Positions 45,752 to 58,400 of a DNA stretch of 64,000 nt are shown piece after piece. Below the pieces are notes generated by a model. That model was given only the letters and a program-made list of their open reading frames with translations, made no database searches and was not told the origin of the DNA. Each line of letters starts with the position of its first letter. The stretch's first letter is position 1. The position numbers were made by a program, and so were the translations under genes. Origin of the DNA: Amphiura filiformis. Its lineage: Eukaryota; Echinodermata; Ophiuroidea; Amphilepidida; Amphiuridae. The stretch lies in the NCBI RefSeq assembly GCF_039555335.1, contig NW_027305508.1, positions 62,001-126,000 of the forward strand. Direction: 5' to 3'.

Positions 45752-46110
45752 TTAAGGGGTTACTACACCCCTGCCTAAATTTAGGCCTATTCTTGCATTT
45801 TTCTCAACAATTATAGCCTATTGGTGACAGGTAAGATATGTATATTATAGGGGCAAGGACTACAACTATTGCACTGGAAATTTTATTTCAACACAGACAA
45901 CAGTTGTGGAGTTACAGTTAAAAATGAGGGAAACCAATATTTGATCAATAAATCAATAACTACTTTCCTTGAGTTGCTGAATTTTCAGTGCAGTAGTTGT
46001 GTAGTCCTTGCCCCTATAATACATATCTTACTTGTCACCAATAGGCTATAATTGTTGAGAAAAATGCAAAAATAGGCACAAAATTGACCAGGGGTGTAGT
46101 ACCCCCTTAA
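45752..46110. mobile_element. MITE family M1, full copy
   Basis: TTAAGGGGTTACTACACCCC on the left and GGGGTGTAGTACCCCCTTAA on the right. It ends 100 bp beyond the stop codon of the DDTSGN gene. Confidence 0.85.
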
Positions 46111-46208
46111 CATATTTGAGAAAAATATGAGCTTTCACCCGATATCAAAATATATGCACTTTGATAGGGTAGAGTTGGGGATGAGGCTGTCAATAAGGTT
46201 ACCCACCT

Positions 46209-46493
46209 TTAAAATGGAGAATATGGCTGATTGTTAAATACAAAACGATTTAAAAGGTATGCATTTGATTCATTGGCAATAGGAATGAAAACCTGTTTTG
46301 TGTTGATAAATCTAGATGGTATCATTTTAATATATTCGTTGATTTTGTAAGCTCTGCATCTGTATTTTCTCTCCACACCTTCAAATTCTTCTTCCCACCT
46401 CCTGTATTCTTTACATATAATCCAATTTGTGTGCTCTAGAGTTGTCCCGGTAGTAGTGAACTCTATTCCGAAGTCAAATTTAGCGTAGTGGAT
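46209..46493 (-). CDS. DDTSGN gene, last exon
   Basis: Acceptor tttctttctcag opens in phase 0. Encodes IHYAKFDFGIEFTTTGTTLE, YRRWEEEFEGVERKYRCRAY and NAYLLNRFVFNNQPYSPF, then TAA at 46209-46211. A donor-like CAG|GTTTTC inside means that a further exon cannot be excluded. A MITE ends about 100 bp beyond the stop. Confidence 0.6.
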   Translation of the reverse strand: MHYAKFDFGIEFTTTGTTLEHTNWIICKEYRRWEEEFEGVERKYRCRAYKINEYIKMIPSRFINTKQVFIPIANESNAYLLNRFVFNNQPYSPF

Positions 46494-49400
46494 CTGAGAA
46501 AGAAAAAAATTATTAACCATATCATTTACAAAATTTACAAAACATATAATATAAATTTATTATTCGATTTTGTTTTTGTGCAAGATTGACATTACTGGTA
46601 CGTAGTGGTATTTAAAGGTTGGGAAATAGTGGGGACCAGGGGCCATTTACATTTAGCCCATGTCCATTGAAAAAGCCCCAGGTTCCCTGTAAAACTCTCT
46701 GAACCAGGAGCTATTTTTTCACAAAGTAGCCCCATGTCCGGTGCTTCTTATTACCCAGCCTGACTGAGTAAGGTATCAAAATGCACACAACAAATTTTTC
46801 CATCCATTGAATAGCTCAGGTTCATAAAAAATAGCCCCTGGTTCCCTGTAAAAACCTGGGAACCAGGTGCTATTTTTTTCACAAAGTATCACCAATTTTG
46901 ACCAATTACAAAATGCAAAGAAACAACATATTAACCTTGCCATTTGCAAAATATCTGTGAACCAGGAGCTATTTTTTTTCACAAATTATCACCTGGTCCT
47001 GTGCTTTTTGTTTCCAAGCCTGGTGGTCTACTAATTTTGACCAAGTACAAAATAAAAAGAAACAACATATTCACCTCGCCATTTGCAAAATATGCAAACG
47101 AGTCGTCCTTGTTGACCATTTTGTCATCAGTGCTGATTACGGCTTTGTACTGATGGCAGCGTTTATTAAGGAGTTCTTCTGTCACCAGCCTGTGATTGGT
47201 TGTAGTTGGTTCCCATTGGGTAAGTGCATTCTCGACACTTTCTCGTGATATAAGAGTATTGGCTAAAAATGACTTGCGACTGTTGGAGGCTGCTGTAGTG
47301 ACGCCCTGTGGAGTAAATGAATGGTCACATATTGAAAATAGTTTCTTCCAAATAATACTAAAAATTCCAATTTTCTTTTCTTTTTTATATATTAACAGAT
47401 GTGTATGAGATCCACCAAAGAATCAACATATATGCATAACACAATTCAATATTTAGTTGCATCCAAGTCCAGAGAAGCTACTGTGAGCTAGGCCATGGTG
47501 AGTGTAAATTCAAGATGAACATGAAGGGCAACTTTTAGACCAGATAAAGTTATTGTTCGAATGATTTACTAATTTACTGTTGAGTTTGATTTACTGTTGA
47601 TATCTAAAGTTAAGGGGTCGAGCTGTATTGTCTCAAATATCTCCGAAATGGGAGAAAACTGCCATGTTTGCTGTGAAATTTTGCCTAGCAATATCTATCT
47701 CAGGTGTAAAATTTATGGTGCACATGAAAGATTGAAGTCTTTAGATTAATATTTTAGCAATCTTAATATTATTAGTTGATAGGAAATTCTTCAAATATGC
47801 CTGTACATATAACGACGCATAACAGCCCACGCAGTTTTTTATAGGTGAACTCTTTTCGAGCAGTCCGTGTTGGACGATGACCCTATCTTTTGCTGAGGTA
47901 TTTACAGGACCTTGAAATAAGAATTATGATAGATATTTGTGACTTGAATGCAACGAAGGCATGTTCAAGCTCGTCAATACACAAAATACTACCTGATTTT
48001 ACACTCTAAATCGACCACTGTCTGGCGCATGTTATTTTGTTACTTTAAATTCAACAAAATTCCAATTTTTTAGGCAAAAAAGACTTCTAGAGATACCATC
48101 CTGCATGTCCATGTTCGATTTATGGTAATACAATTAACCAATTTTTAAATATCAATTTGTTTAGATTCACGGAAGCCATATTTTGTGCATTTTCGACAGT
48201 AACGAGTTAACGCCAATTTTGGTACAAATTTGTCAGTTTTGCCAAAGTTATTTATCCGGTTAACTAACGAATACCAAGGTTCATAGGCGAGCTAATAGCG
48301 CTATGTTATTTAATTACTTTTACTTACGATTTTTATCATGATTCCGTTTGAGAACAAATATAATTCCTTATGGGTCTCCAACTTTGTCCTCAAGCTTCTT
48401 CACACGACAAGCCATGTGTTGCCAGGCAAGTCAAAAGCAAATTGGGACAAATCGGCACTAAATATGGCCCGTAACTACATCAATATATCACCCAAATGTC
48501 CATGTTATTTAGGATACAATGTTAATGTAAATTGTAATATACAATTTTAAAACAATGTTTAATATGTTCTAACGTGCGTATGCGCGATTCTTTCTCCCGT
48601 TTGAGTTTTAATGTATATACCTGTAAGGGCTGTGCAATAATTATGAGCCCTGGGGAGGGTAAAATTGGGGGGGGCAAGAAATTTTGGCGAGCCAAAGGGA
48701 GCAAGCAATTTTTGGCAAGCTGAGAGGGGGGGGCAAGCGATTTTTGGCACACATTCATGGGGCGCCTTTTAATAAAACGCTCTAAAAGGCTTAGGAAAAC
48801 AGTACGGAAACGCTTAAATATGCAAATTTTTCCTGCTAACTGCGCTTTCATAACAGGTATATAGACCATTTAAGGTTTGTAAATTGGGATCCCAAAAATT
48901 TGGCATGCGCAAGGGGGGGCAAAGAATTTTGGCGGGCCGAGAGGGGGGGCAAGCGATTTTTGGCAGGCCGAGAGGGGGGGGGGGCGCCATTTTTGGCGAG
49001 CCGTTTGGAAATTTTACCCCCGGGGCTCATAATTATTGCACAGCCCCTAATGTATTGACAATCAATTCATAAGAAGCCCAAAGTTAATACCAACACTGCA
49101 GCGCTGGAAACACGGTCAATTCTGTGAAAGGATTTGGGATGAAATCGTTCTGCTTGATTTATTAGGTCTATTAATGTGACAAAGGAACAGGTCTCTAGTT
49201 TGATTCCACAACCATTCAAACCGAGCTCGTGTTTTATTGTATCATCGTGTATTAAAATCAGGAAGGCTATATAAGTAAATGGACCGGAACAATATAACAA
49301 TTATACTGTCACCTGTGTTGAAGGACGGTTCTAAGATACAGGGTGTTCCAGAATGATCTATACCGTGTTTGAAAACATTAATCAACATTGTATTTAATTT

Positions 49401-52400
49401 GAGTGCGGTGCGTGAAATACAATGGCATAAATGTCACCTACTTATTGTGTTACTTTCATTGCAAAAACTTCATTCGTTTTGGCGTGATATTGATATTCTT
49501 AAAACTGGATGTTTTGCACGTGTAAAAATTGCATGTGTGTAACTTACAGCGCAAAGGCTTCATAAGCACAAGACATTGCTGCTTTATCACTATCGCATAG
49601 GCCTACTTTGCAATTATGTGTAGACATCATACAGTTGTCATAGGAGATACACCAAATTTGGCACAGATGTAGAGCTTAAAACACTGTATAATTCTTGATA
49701 TTGGATTAAGTGACCTTTTCATGTGTTTTCAATATTACGAGGGCTCAGAGCAAGAACTAGCTATGTCCACAATTACATGTTACTGATTTCGGCAACAAAT
49801 GGATAGTTAATTCTGCACTCCATAATAAATGCAAGTGACACCCTGTAGCTTAAGATGACAGCGAGCCAGGTTTCAAGATCGATTTCACGACCAGTCATAC
49901 ATATTACCTGTTTTATTGTTACCTTATGGAGGCCAGACTTTTATTTGAATGATAATGGCTCTGTCACGCCGTATTGAATACCCTCTGTACGGAATGTTAC
50001 ATCACAATTCAGTATAATTATTCAAGGTTGGTACGCGTATCTGTCATCGACTTGACAACAGGCACACCCGGTACAAACATTTTGTAAATCGTGGAAAGTC
50101 GTATTTATGCAAAATGATCAAAAAATGATACTTTTAGGTGTTATTCTGTTAGTTTCTGTTTGGCAAATCATAAATGCGTACGTGTTTTGGTCAAAATGGC
50201 AATAATCTTACTTTTACCCCTACCCACCTGATATAGCTATACACAACCCTTAATTTTTGGAATGCTTTCTGTCCATTCTGAGCTGAAATAACAAGATAAA
50301 GTGAAAGAAACCTTACTGATTATTCTCATGGCTTGAAAAAATGGGGATTTTTCATTCCCCGGAAATATTTGTGTTTGGGGAGTTATTCTGGTATTTGGAT
50401 TGAAATTGTGTCTTTTTTGTATATATCAAAGCGTGCTATAAATTGTGGGAAATTTAGCTTCCCAGGAAATTTAGTATCATTTATATTATGGCATTGTGTC
50501 ATTATCATTATAGAATAAAAACTCTTTTATAAAACAACAAAAAACAGTAAAAATCCTGTTGGTCCCTGGCTGGAGAAAATTATAAACGACTGCAAATTAG
50601 TCTATGAGCAACTTGTAGGTCAATGAATTATATGCAAACCACACAAAATAACGTTGCACAAGCCAGTGATCTTGCAATACAAACCGCACAAAATAGAGAA
50701 CGATACATTAGGCGGTCTAATTGTTTATTTTGAAAAGTGGTTGATGATGTGGAATGGATCTCGAAATGCCCCAAATCATACTAAAATTACCTTCCGCAAT
50801 GTACCGCATAGATAAATATCTTTATTCCTGTCCTTCTCAGCGAATATGTATTTCTTCAATTTTGCATTCTCCCCAACTCTATAATCTTGTGACCCACACG
50901 TCCTCTGTTGGAAAAATTAGAAACAGATTGTTACAAAGAAATATAAAAATGGCATTTTGTAATGGCATGTGACATGTTTTAAAATCGGCTTCTACATGAA
51001 AACTTTGTATTCATTAGGTTGTCCGAATGAAAAGAGCTTATGGGATTTGCTTGTCCGTCAATGCGTGTGTGTTTGTTTTCACCTACAAATGTGGGGGTCC
51101 ATGGTTTCACTGTTAACAACCACACACACAATATATTGGTCCACGTTTGTCAGGGAAAACGATTAAGGGTGTGTCCGTCAGACCGTCAACAAAATTAATG
51201 CTATTGCAGCCAAACTTGGGTCATTGATGCACTGTGGGAACCCTCATCTACATTCCTGGTACTCTAAGCATTTACTATCAATATCGACGACAGTCATCAT
51301 TTCGAGAAACCAAAGTCTGTTCTTTAACCCAAAACTCCCTACATTTCATGTGAAAGCACATGAAACAGGCTATCCTAAAACATTGCAAATTAAAGGTGAA
51401 CTTACTCTCCTTCTGCTACACATGTGCCTCCCAATGTGAGAAACCGCAGGTTTTGGAAGCTGGCGAATGTGTTACATATATCCCGGAGGGGGCCTGGTGA
51501 TTGCTGAAGATGTTGGCGAGGCGTATTATACCATTCCACCGCTCACATCTGTAAAAGAAGTTAGAATATTATTGCATTTCTTTTGTTAACTAATCTACTA
51601 CATTCTATGAATATTGATTCACATGCAGGCATGTTAGATTGACTTAATATTTATTACTCATTATAGCCAAAATAAATAATTCTAGATCATGAAAGCCAAC
51701 CTGGGTACGCACAGTTATTTGCGTCGAATATTAGTGCATTTATTTTGTTAACTAATCTACTACATACTATAGTTATTATTTTATGTAATGTCATGTGCCA
51801 CTATGTATGTTCTTTTACAGAATTTCAAGAAAATGGATGAACATCACATACATTGTACAGACCATGGAATGTATCTCACACAGGCAACTCATTGCAAAAT
51901 AAGCCGGTTTGAAACTTTACATCAACAAAATATAAGGTACAGTAAAATGTTTTTGTATATTCTAATTATTACTTTTCAGTGGCGAATCCTGAGGCTGGTC
52001 CAAGGTCCTCCATGTTGGTTATTAGATGTAATAGATAATGAACCTTAGGCTTCCTTGTTAACGTCTCTTCGTAAAGATGAGCTGCATGTAGTACAAACTG
52101 TTCTATTGTCTCCTTCAGTATGTCTAGCTGTTCTAGATGAAAAAGTGGACAAAATGCAATCCTCGCCACCTGAAATAATATAATAACCAAGCTTATCTTT
52201 TTGCATTTTTATATTTTTTCTGAAAATCAACAAATATTGTAATTCTGGTAGATTCTATTCCAACAAATTAGATACAAGTGATGAATTTTGGTGTCATGTA
52301 AGCATGCATTTTCATACCTACCTCTGCCAAACTGACTATCAATTGCATGTCTTCTGGCTCCAGATATGTATCGAGGATAAAAGGGGCAATTTGTATCCAC

Positions 52401-55400
52401 TGCTTGAAGTCGCGCCCTGTAATTTGTAGAAGAATAATCAATGTCTTCAAGATTAATTCATATATTTGTAATTTTATTGATACTTAAATTAAATATTAAA
52501 GTTTTCTAGTTGAATTTGACCGAAATCATGAATAGAATGATTAGTATCAGGTCAATTTTCAGCATTTTATTTTACCTTTTTTCTTAGTGTGTTCTTTGTG
52601 TCTAGAAGTATTTTGTATAGAAAAGTTAATCAGAGTAATTATCGATTTATAACTTATTAGAGATATTGGAATTTAGGAAATCTGCTAGTAGTGGATTAAC
52701 ATTGATTTTGTAGTACAATGCATGTGTGCACTCCTAGTGCACTCAAAAATACCTTATTCTACCAAATCGGGGTGTCCACTTCCTATTCACTCCAATATAA
52801 AAATCAGAATTTTAGGGTGTCCAAATTGAAAACAGGACGTCCAAATGACACCCGGACACGGTCTAGGCTTAGAGAGAAAACGCAATCTCGCTTTTCTCGC
52901 CGTGAATCTCGCTTTTTAGTGCTTTTCTCGCTTTTAAAAGATTCATTTCTACCACGAAAATCTATTTCTGTGGCGAAAGGTTGCAGAATTCGACAACCAT
53001 TGCAACTAAAAAAGCTTAAGTTTGACCTGATTTTCCAGCCTGAATGTACAAAAACGGTCCATTTTCTGGCACATTCAAGCAACAACAAAGTAATATTCTT
53101 TATTTACTACTCAAACCTTGCAGTATATTGACCTTTTAAGCTGATTTATGAGGACAAAATTTGTGTATTTTTGATAGTCCAGTCGGCAATGTCCATGCTT
53201 TGTTTTGGTATCACTCAGGGGTATGGAGTCAATGAAATACTGCCCTCACTCAATTTTTTACCTTTTTTTTATTTTCGCCAATTTTTGGGCATAAATCTCG
53301 CTTTTTTCTCGCATTTTGAAGTTGTCATCTCGCATTTTTGGTCAAAAATTGTGTTTTTTCTCTTAGCCTACGGACACCCCTCTGGCTAATGCATTGGCGC
53401 ACTTTTAATTTTATGCATATTGCTTCCGGACTTCACAACTTAATCTGATGTTAGTTAATGTTAATATTTAAGTACCGGTACTTGATTTAAAAAATAAATT
53501 ATTTTTTTATCAATCTTAATATATTCCATGCCGGATGGTAGGATTACCTAGGAATGAGCCGCAGTACTTGGTAATAGCAGGGACGGCAAATCCGTGTGCT
53601 ATGACCTTGATTCTTCCTTCCATGTCCTTCCTTTGGTCCACAGTTAGTTCTGAAAGATTACAACCAATACTATACAAGTTAATAAATATCTTAACCTCAC
53701 ATTCACATGTTGTTTATCCAATCATGATGAAATCAAAACAAGATAGTAAAATGATTTCCTGGTATTTGTTTTTAAAACATGCAAGTACAGGTAGTAGCTT
53801 CCATTGAATCTGATCACCAAAACAATCATAGTTATTAGCAGGTTAACAAAACACACAATTGACTCAATAAAAGCAATAAAAATGAATACACACAAAAAAA
53901 ATGACACAATGTAGCCAGTCGCACAATGACTTAATAAAACCTTTGTATAGCAACATTTGCATTGTATTTTTTGCTGGACACTACAGCACATCAGACACAC
54001 AACAAATAGTATTTTGAATATTTAGAAAATTAGAAGGTAGACATTTTTTCTGAAAAAAAGACTTCATTTTTATAATCATCTCAAACAAGATAATACTATG
54101 CAAAAGTTGGTGACCGATTCCTTAAGATTTGCTATTATTACCTTGTATGTACTTCTTTGTGAGGTATTTCACAACTCCTAGTGAAATAGTATGCAGAATA
54201 TCAATTGGAGATTTCCTGTGGAGAATTTAAAATTGATTATGTTGTGCAACAGTACATGTATGTTGTGAACATATCCTGGCACATTGGACAAAATCCCACT
54301 AAAGACATTTGGTGTGGGGTATTTTATGTGAAGAAGGTCCAAATTATGCATTTGAAATATCAGATTTACATTGCCGCCTATACATGTACACTAATTAATC
54401 ATTAATTGGGCAATTATGCCAAACCGAAAAGCATTTGCAACTAAAAATTAACATTAAAGAGGGTAACATTCCCTAAAACAAAAAAAAAAATAACTTGTTT
54501 TGTCAATTTTGACCATGTAACACAAATTACACCACCTTGTGATGGTATAATTATTATGACAACTTATTAAAACAGGCTTTGCCGTTTGAAATTTGCATGG
54601 GAGCTTTTAATCGCTCTCCTTGAGTGCTACTGGAGAGGATTTTTACTGTGTTGTTTGTGTGGTTATTGTTACACCAAAGGTAGGCGAGCAATAGAACCTC
54701 TGCTCAGCTTTGCTCGCTCTAGCTCTCCTCAAAATGCAAAGCCTGTTAAAATGAGAAAGTAATCCTGATAAAGACATTAATTTAATTATAAAAGCACACT
54801 AAGTTTCCAGCGACGGCGAAAGTGGCAGGTTAATAATTTTATTTTGAATTAAACATAAAAAGTTGATAATTTTATTACCACAGCTACTTTATTTATGTCA
54901 TTTTAATTATATCCTGTGTCCCAAAGCTACCGCACGCGCTAGTAAATCGCATTTGGTTTGTAATTTCTCACATGCTTTGAGACACTGGATTTAATTAAGG
55001 AGGCCGTACAATTTTTTCCCCATAATGTAAATTATATAATTTTGTATTTTTTTAGAACCAAGACTAGAGCATGGAGAACAAAAACATTCGGTGACAATTG
55101 ACTGTCCTGATTACAATCCATATGGAATAACAACAGGCAGTATCAACTAGCAATAAGGTAAAGGATATATTTTATGGTTGAATTTCCTATATTTGAATCC
55201 TAGCATACATGTATGCGCATGAACTCAAAATCAATTCCAATTCTGATAATAACTGTACTAACATCATGAAGAGAACCTTCATGTATTGGTCACATGCTAT
55301 AGTAGTATGCATGTAGAATACTTACGATTCGCCATCAAATGCTTCTAGTTTGTTGAGATTGTTTTCATTGGGGGATATACCTGTTGCAGTGATGCGCCTT

Positions 55401-58400
55401 TTCTTTTCTGCACTTGACCTACATGTGAGCAGAAGAATCAATTTAAAGAATAAAGTTTAATGTCAATTGTTTTTTAGCCCGTCTTTGCAAAACTATCCAT
55501 GCCTTCAAGGTGAAATTACCCTACTCGTGTTACCATCTGGCCATGGTCTGGGTTGCTATCTGATCTTAACCAGTGAAAGATGACATTCCTTTGGTATTGA
55601 TATTGTTTTCGTTTCATTAACCAGAAATAATGCGCAAGTATCAAAATTAATTGATGAAACAAATGAACTTACTTTGCACGGTTTATGTGTTTCATATCTT
55701 CCAGAACTTCTTTGCGTGTTCTTGGTGTTCCACGAAACATTCGCCATGCTTCCTCAACCTATTAAAATACAAACCAATTGATGTTACTTCATTTAAACAT
55801 TCACTTTTTCATTCATTCATTCACTCTGAAATGGCCCCTGGTTCCATCTCAATTTTAGTTGACCAGGGGACACTTTAATCACAAAACTGGCCCCTTTTTT
55901 TTGTGCCAAAGTGGCCTCTGGTTCTAGCCCTCTTATTTTCACCCTTGCATACTAGAGAGAGTGTATTGGTAGTGGGTCTTATGCAAATAGGCAGGATTTG
56001 AAGGTTTGGGTGTGTAAATTTAAGATTTGTGTACAAAGTATAGGCCATGTGTGCAAAAATGGGTGTGTATTTACAAATTTGGGTGTGTAAAACACTCCCT
56101 ACTCGCCTGGCTGTCTAAGCCCTTGATTGAGCATATGTGACAAGAGTATTACCTTACAGATTCTGCAAAATTGCTTGGCCCTCGCAGATATTACATGACT
56201 TGATAGAAGTGATGAACGAGGATTGTCCCCTAGTACACACAATAACGGGCAATATGCAATTATATTTTCCTGTAAGCTGGAGTCGTACAATTCTATACCA
56301 TTTTCCAGCTCCAAAAGATCTTCTCCAATTGTGTTGACCATATCCAGTGGAGTGATCTGTATTTGAAAATATGAATCAACAATGATGGTATTCAGTAGGC
56401 TAAAATATTACCAGTATATTAATCTCCACCAAATCTAAATTCAATCAGATGTTGTCTTCTGGGTTCACCGTGAGCTAGTGGCACACTTTGAACAAGTTAG
56501 AAGAAAATCGGTTGACATAGTGGGTGTTTGATGCACCCTAGTATTCAGTTACTGAACTTTAATGTCGTGGGATCGGGGCTATTGTCAGTAGCCTTAGTCA
56601 GATGTCCTTCAGCCTATTATGCGACTGAACTATTAAACAGGTCGATATGTATTATGACCATACATGGCGGTGGATTCAATCTACCATGGTGATTTCTGCC
56701 GTGAAGAAATCGGGGCGATGACACTGTGTGTGGCTGGTCTATTCCATTATTTGCCCCAAATATAAATCGGGTGTGAGTCGCTACATAAAAAAGCTGAAAA
56801 CAGCTGTCATATAAAGCTGTAATTTTGGAAGATCCTATACTTCTGTACAAAGACCTAGCATACCTTGTCTGATGTTGCAACAAAGTGTATGTTGTGTAGT
56901 TTCATGTTCTCTGATCTTGGCAATCCAGCGAACAGTATTGCCATAGAATTAAAACAGGCGTATTTTCTGGAGCGGTTCCCGCTGGTATCATCGCTGTACA
57001 GCATCAATGGTATACAAATTGCCTTCTTGCCTTTGCACCTTTGACGTTGCTTGGATGGTGATTCAAGGCATGAAATCATCTGCATGATAGAATACACAAT
57101 ACACAACAATTTTCATGTTTCAAGAATGAAATGTATAAATATAATATTACATACTTAACTAATTATGACCTGATCCTAAAAGAAAAGATTATTTGATCTG
57201 ATCAAAATATCAAAGTAGCTTTCTGAATCATGTGCAATGATTATTAAGAAATGGTCTATTTGCTTAGCTCCTTTAAATTTAATTATAGTTGGAACTTTTG
57301 TGTCACTTTGTGCTTCTAGTTTAAAGGGGTACTACACCCCTGGCCAATTTTGTGCCTATTTTTGCATTTTTCTCAAAATTTATAGCGCATTGGTGACAGG
57401 TAAGATATGTATATAATAGAGGGCAAAGACTACATCTACTGCACTGGTAATTCAGCAACTCAAGGCAATTAGTTATTTTTATAGTACCGTAATCAAATAT
57501 TGGTTTTCCTTCATTTTTGACTGTAACTCCACAACTGTTGTCTGTGCTGAAATAAAATTCCTAGTGCAGAAGTTGTAGTCCTTGCCCCTACATGTATATA
57601 TACATATCTTACTTGTCACCAATGTGCTATAATTTGAGAAAAATGCAAAAATAGGCACAAAATTGGCCAGGGGTGTAGTACCCCCTTAAATATCCAGCGA
57701 TTAAACATTGATTTTAATTTATTATGGGATAAAAGGCCAATTTTGATGGCCATGTTGTTTCAATGCAAGGAGGTGGTTAAGACCGTGCCACATTATTGTA
57801 TGTGTCGGGTGTATGTAACCAATTACATAATTACCCTGTCTGTAATTTAAATATTTATCTTGCAAGAGCTATGATATAATCATATATAAACTACACTGTC
57901 CTCACATCTTCATCCAATTGCTGTAATTGATTTTCAGAATTCCAGGAGTACTTCACCGATGGGGTTTGCACAACGTTCTTAATGGATGTGGATGGCAGCT
58001 GGATTACCATATCTGTCATTACATAACCCTGATACCCATCAGGTAGGTCGATACTATGTGTTAGACATGTGACTTCGTCCAGAAGGCCTATTATTTCCAC
58101 CAGGTTTAGCCATCTGATTTTTAAAGAAATAAATATATGGTAAAATTCATGGTTAAAATCATTTCTAATATTGTGTGCACAATGGGTCTTGTTGCTTGTG
58201 TATGCATGTGCCATAGTATACAGCAAGAAATCTGTTTCCTTTTTTTTCCAGTTTGAATAACTTAACGGGGTTGTGTCCGAAATAAGGAAAATATGGCCAG
58301 GTTATCCTGAGGATAATTAAAGCACAAATTCTGCCTGTCCTCAATACATTTTGGTTGTCCCAAAATGTGTCATACTTTTGGAGGTACAAAATAGTGGTTG

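Noticed and set aside
52718-53131. 137-codon plus open frame with Arg/Ser-rich segment
   Set aside because: Reads through the TCTCGC repeat within an intron of the minus-strand gene.
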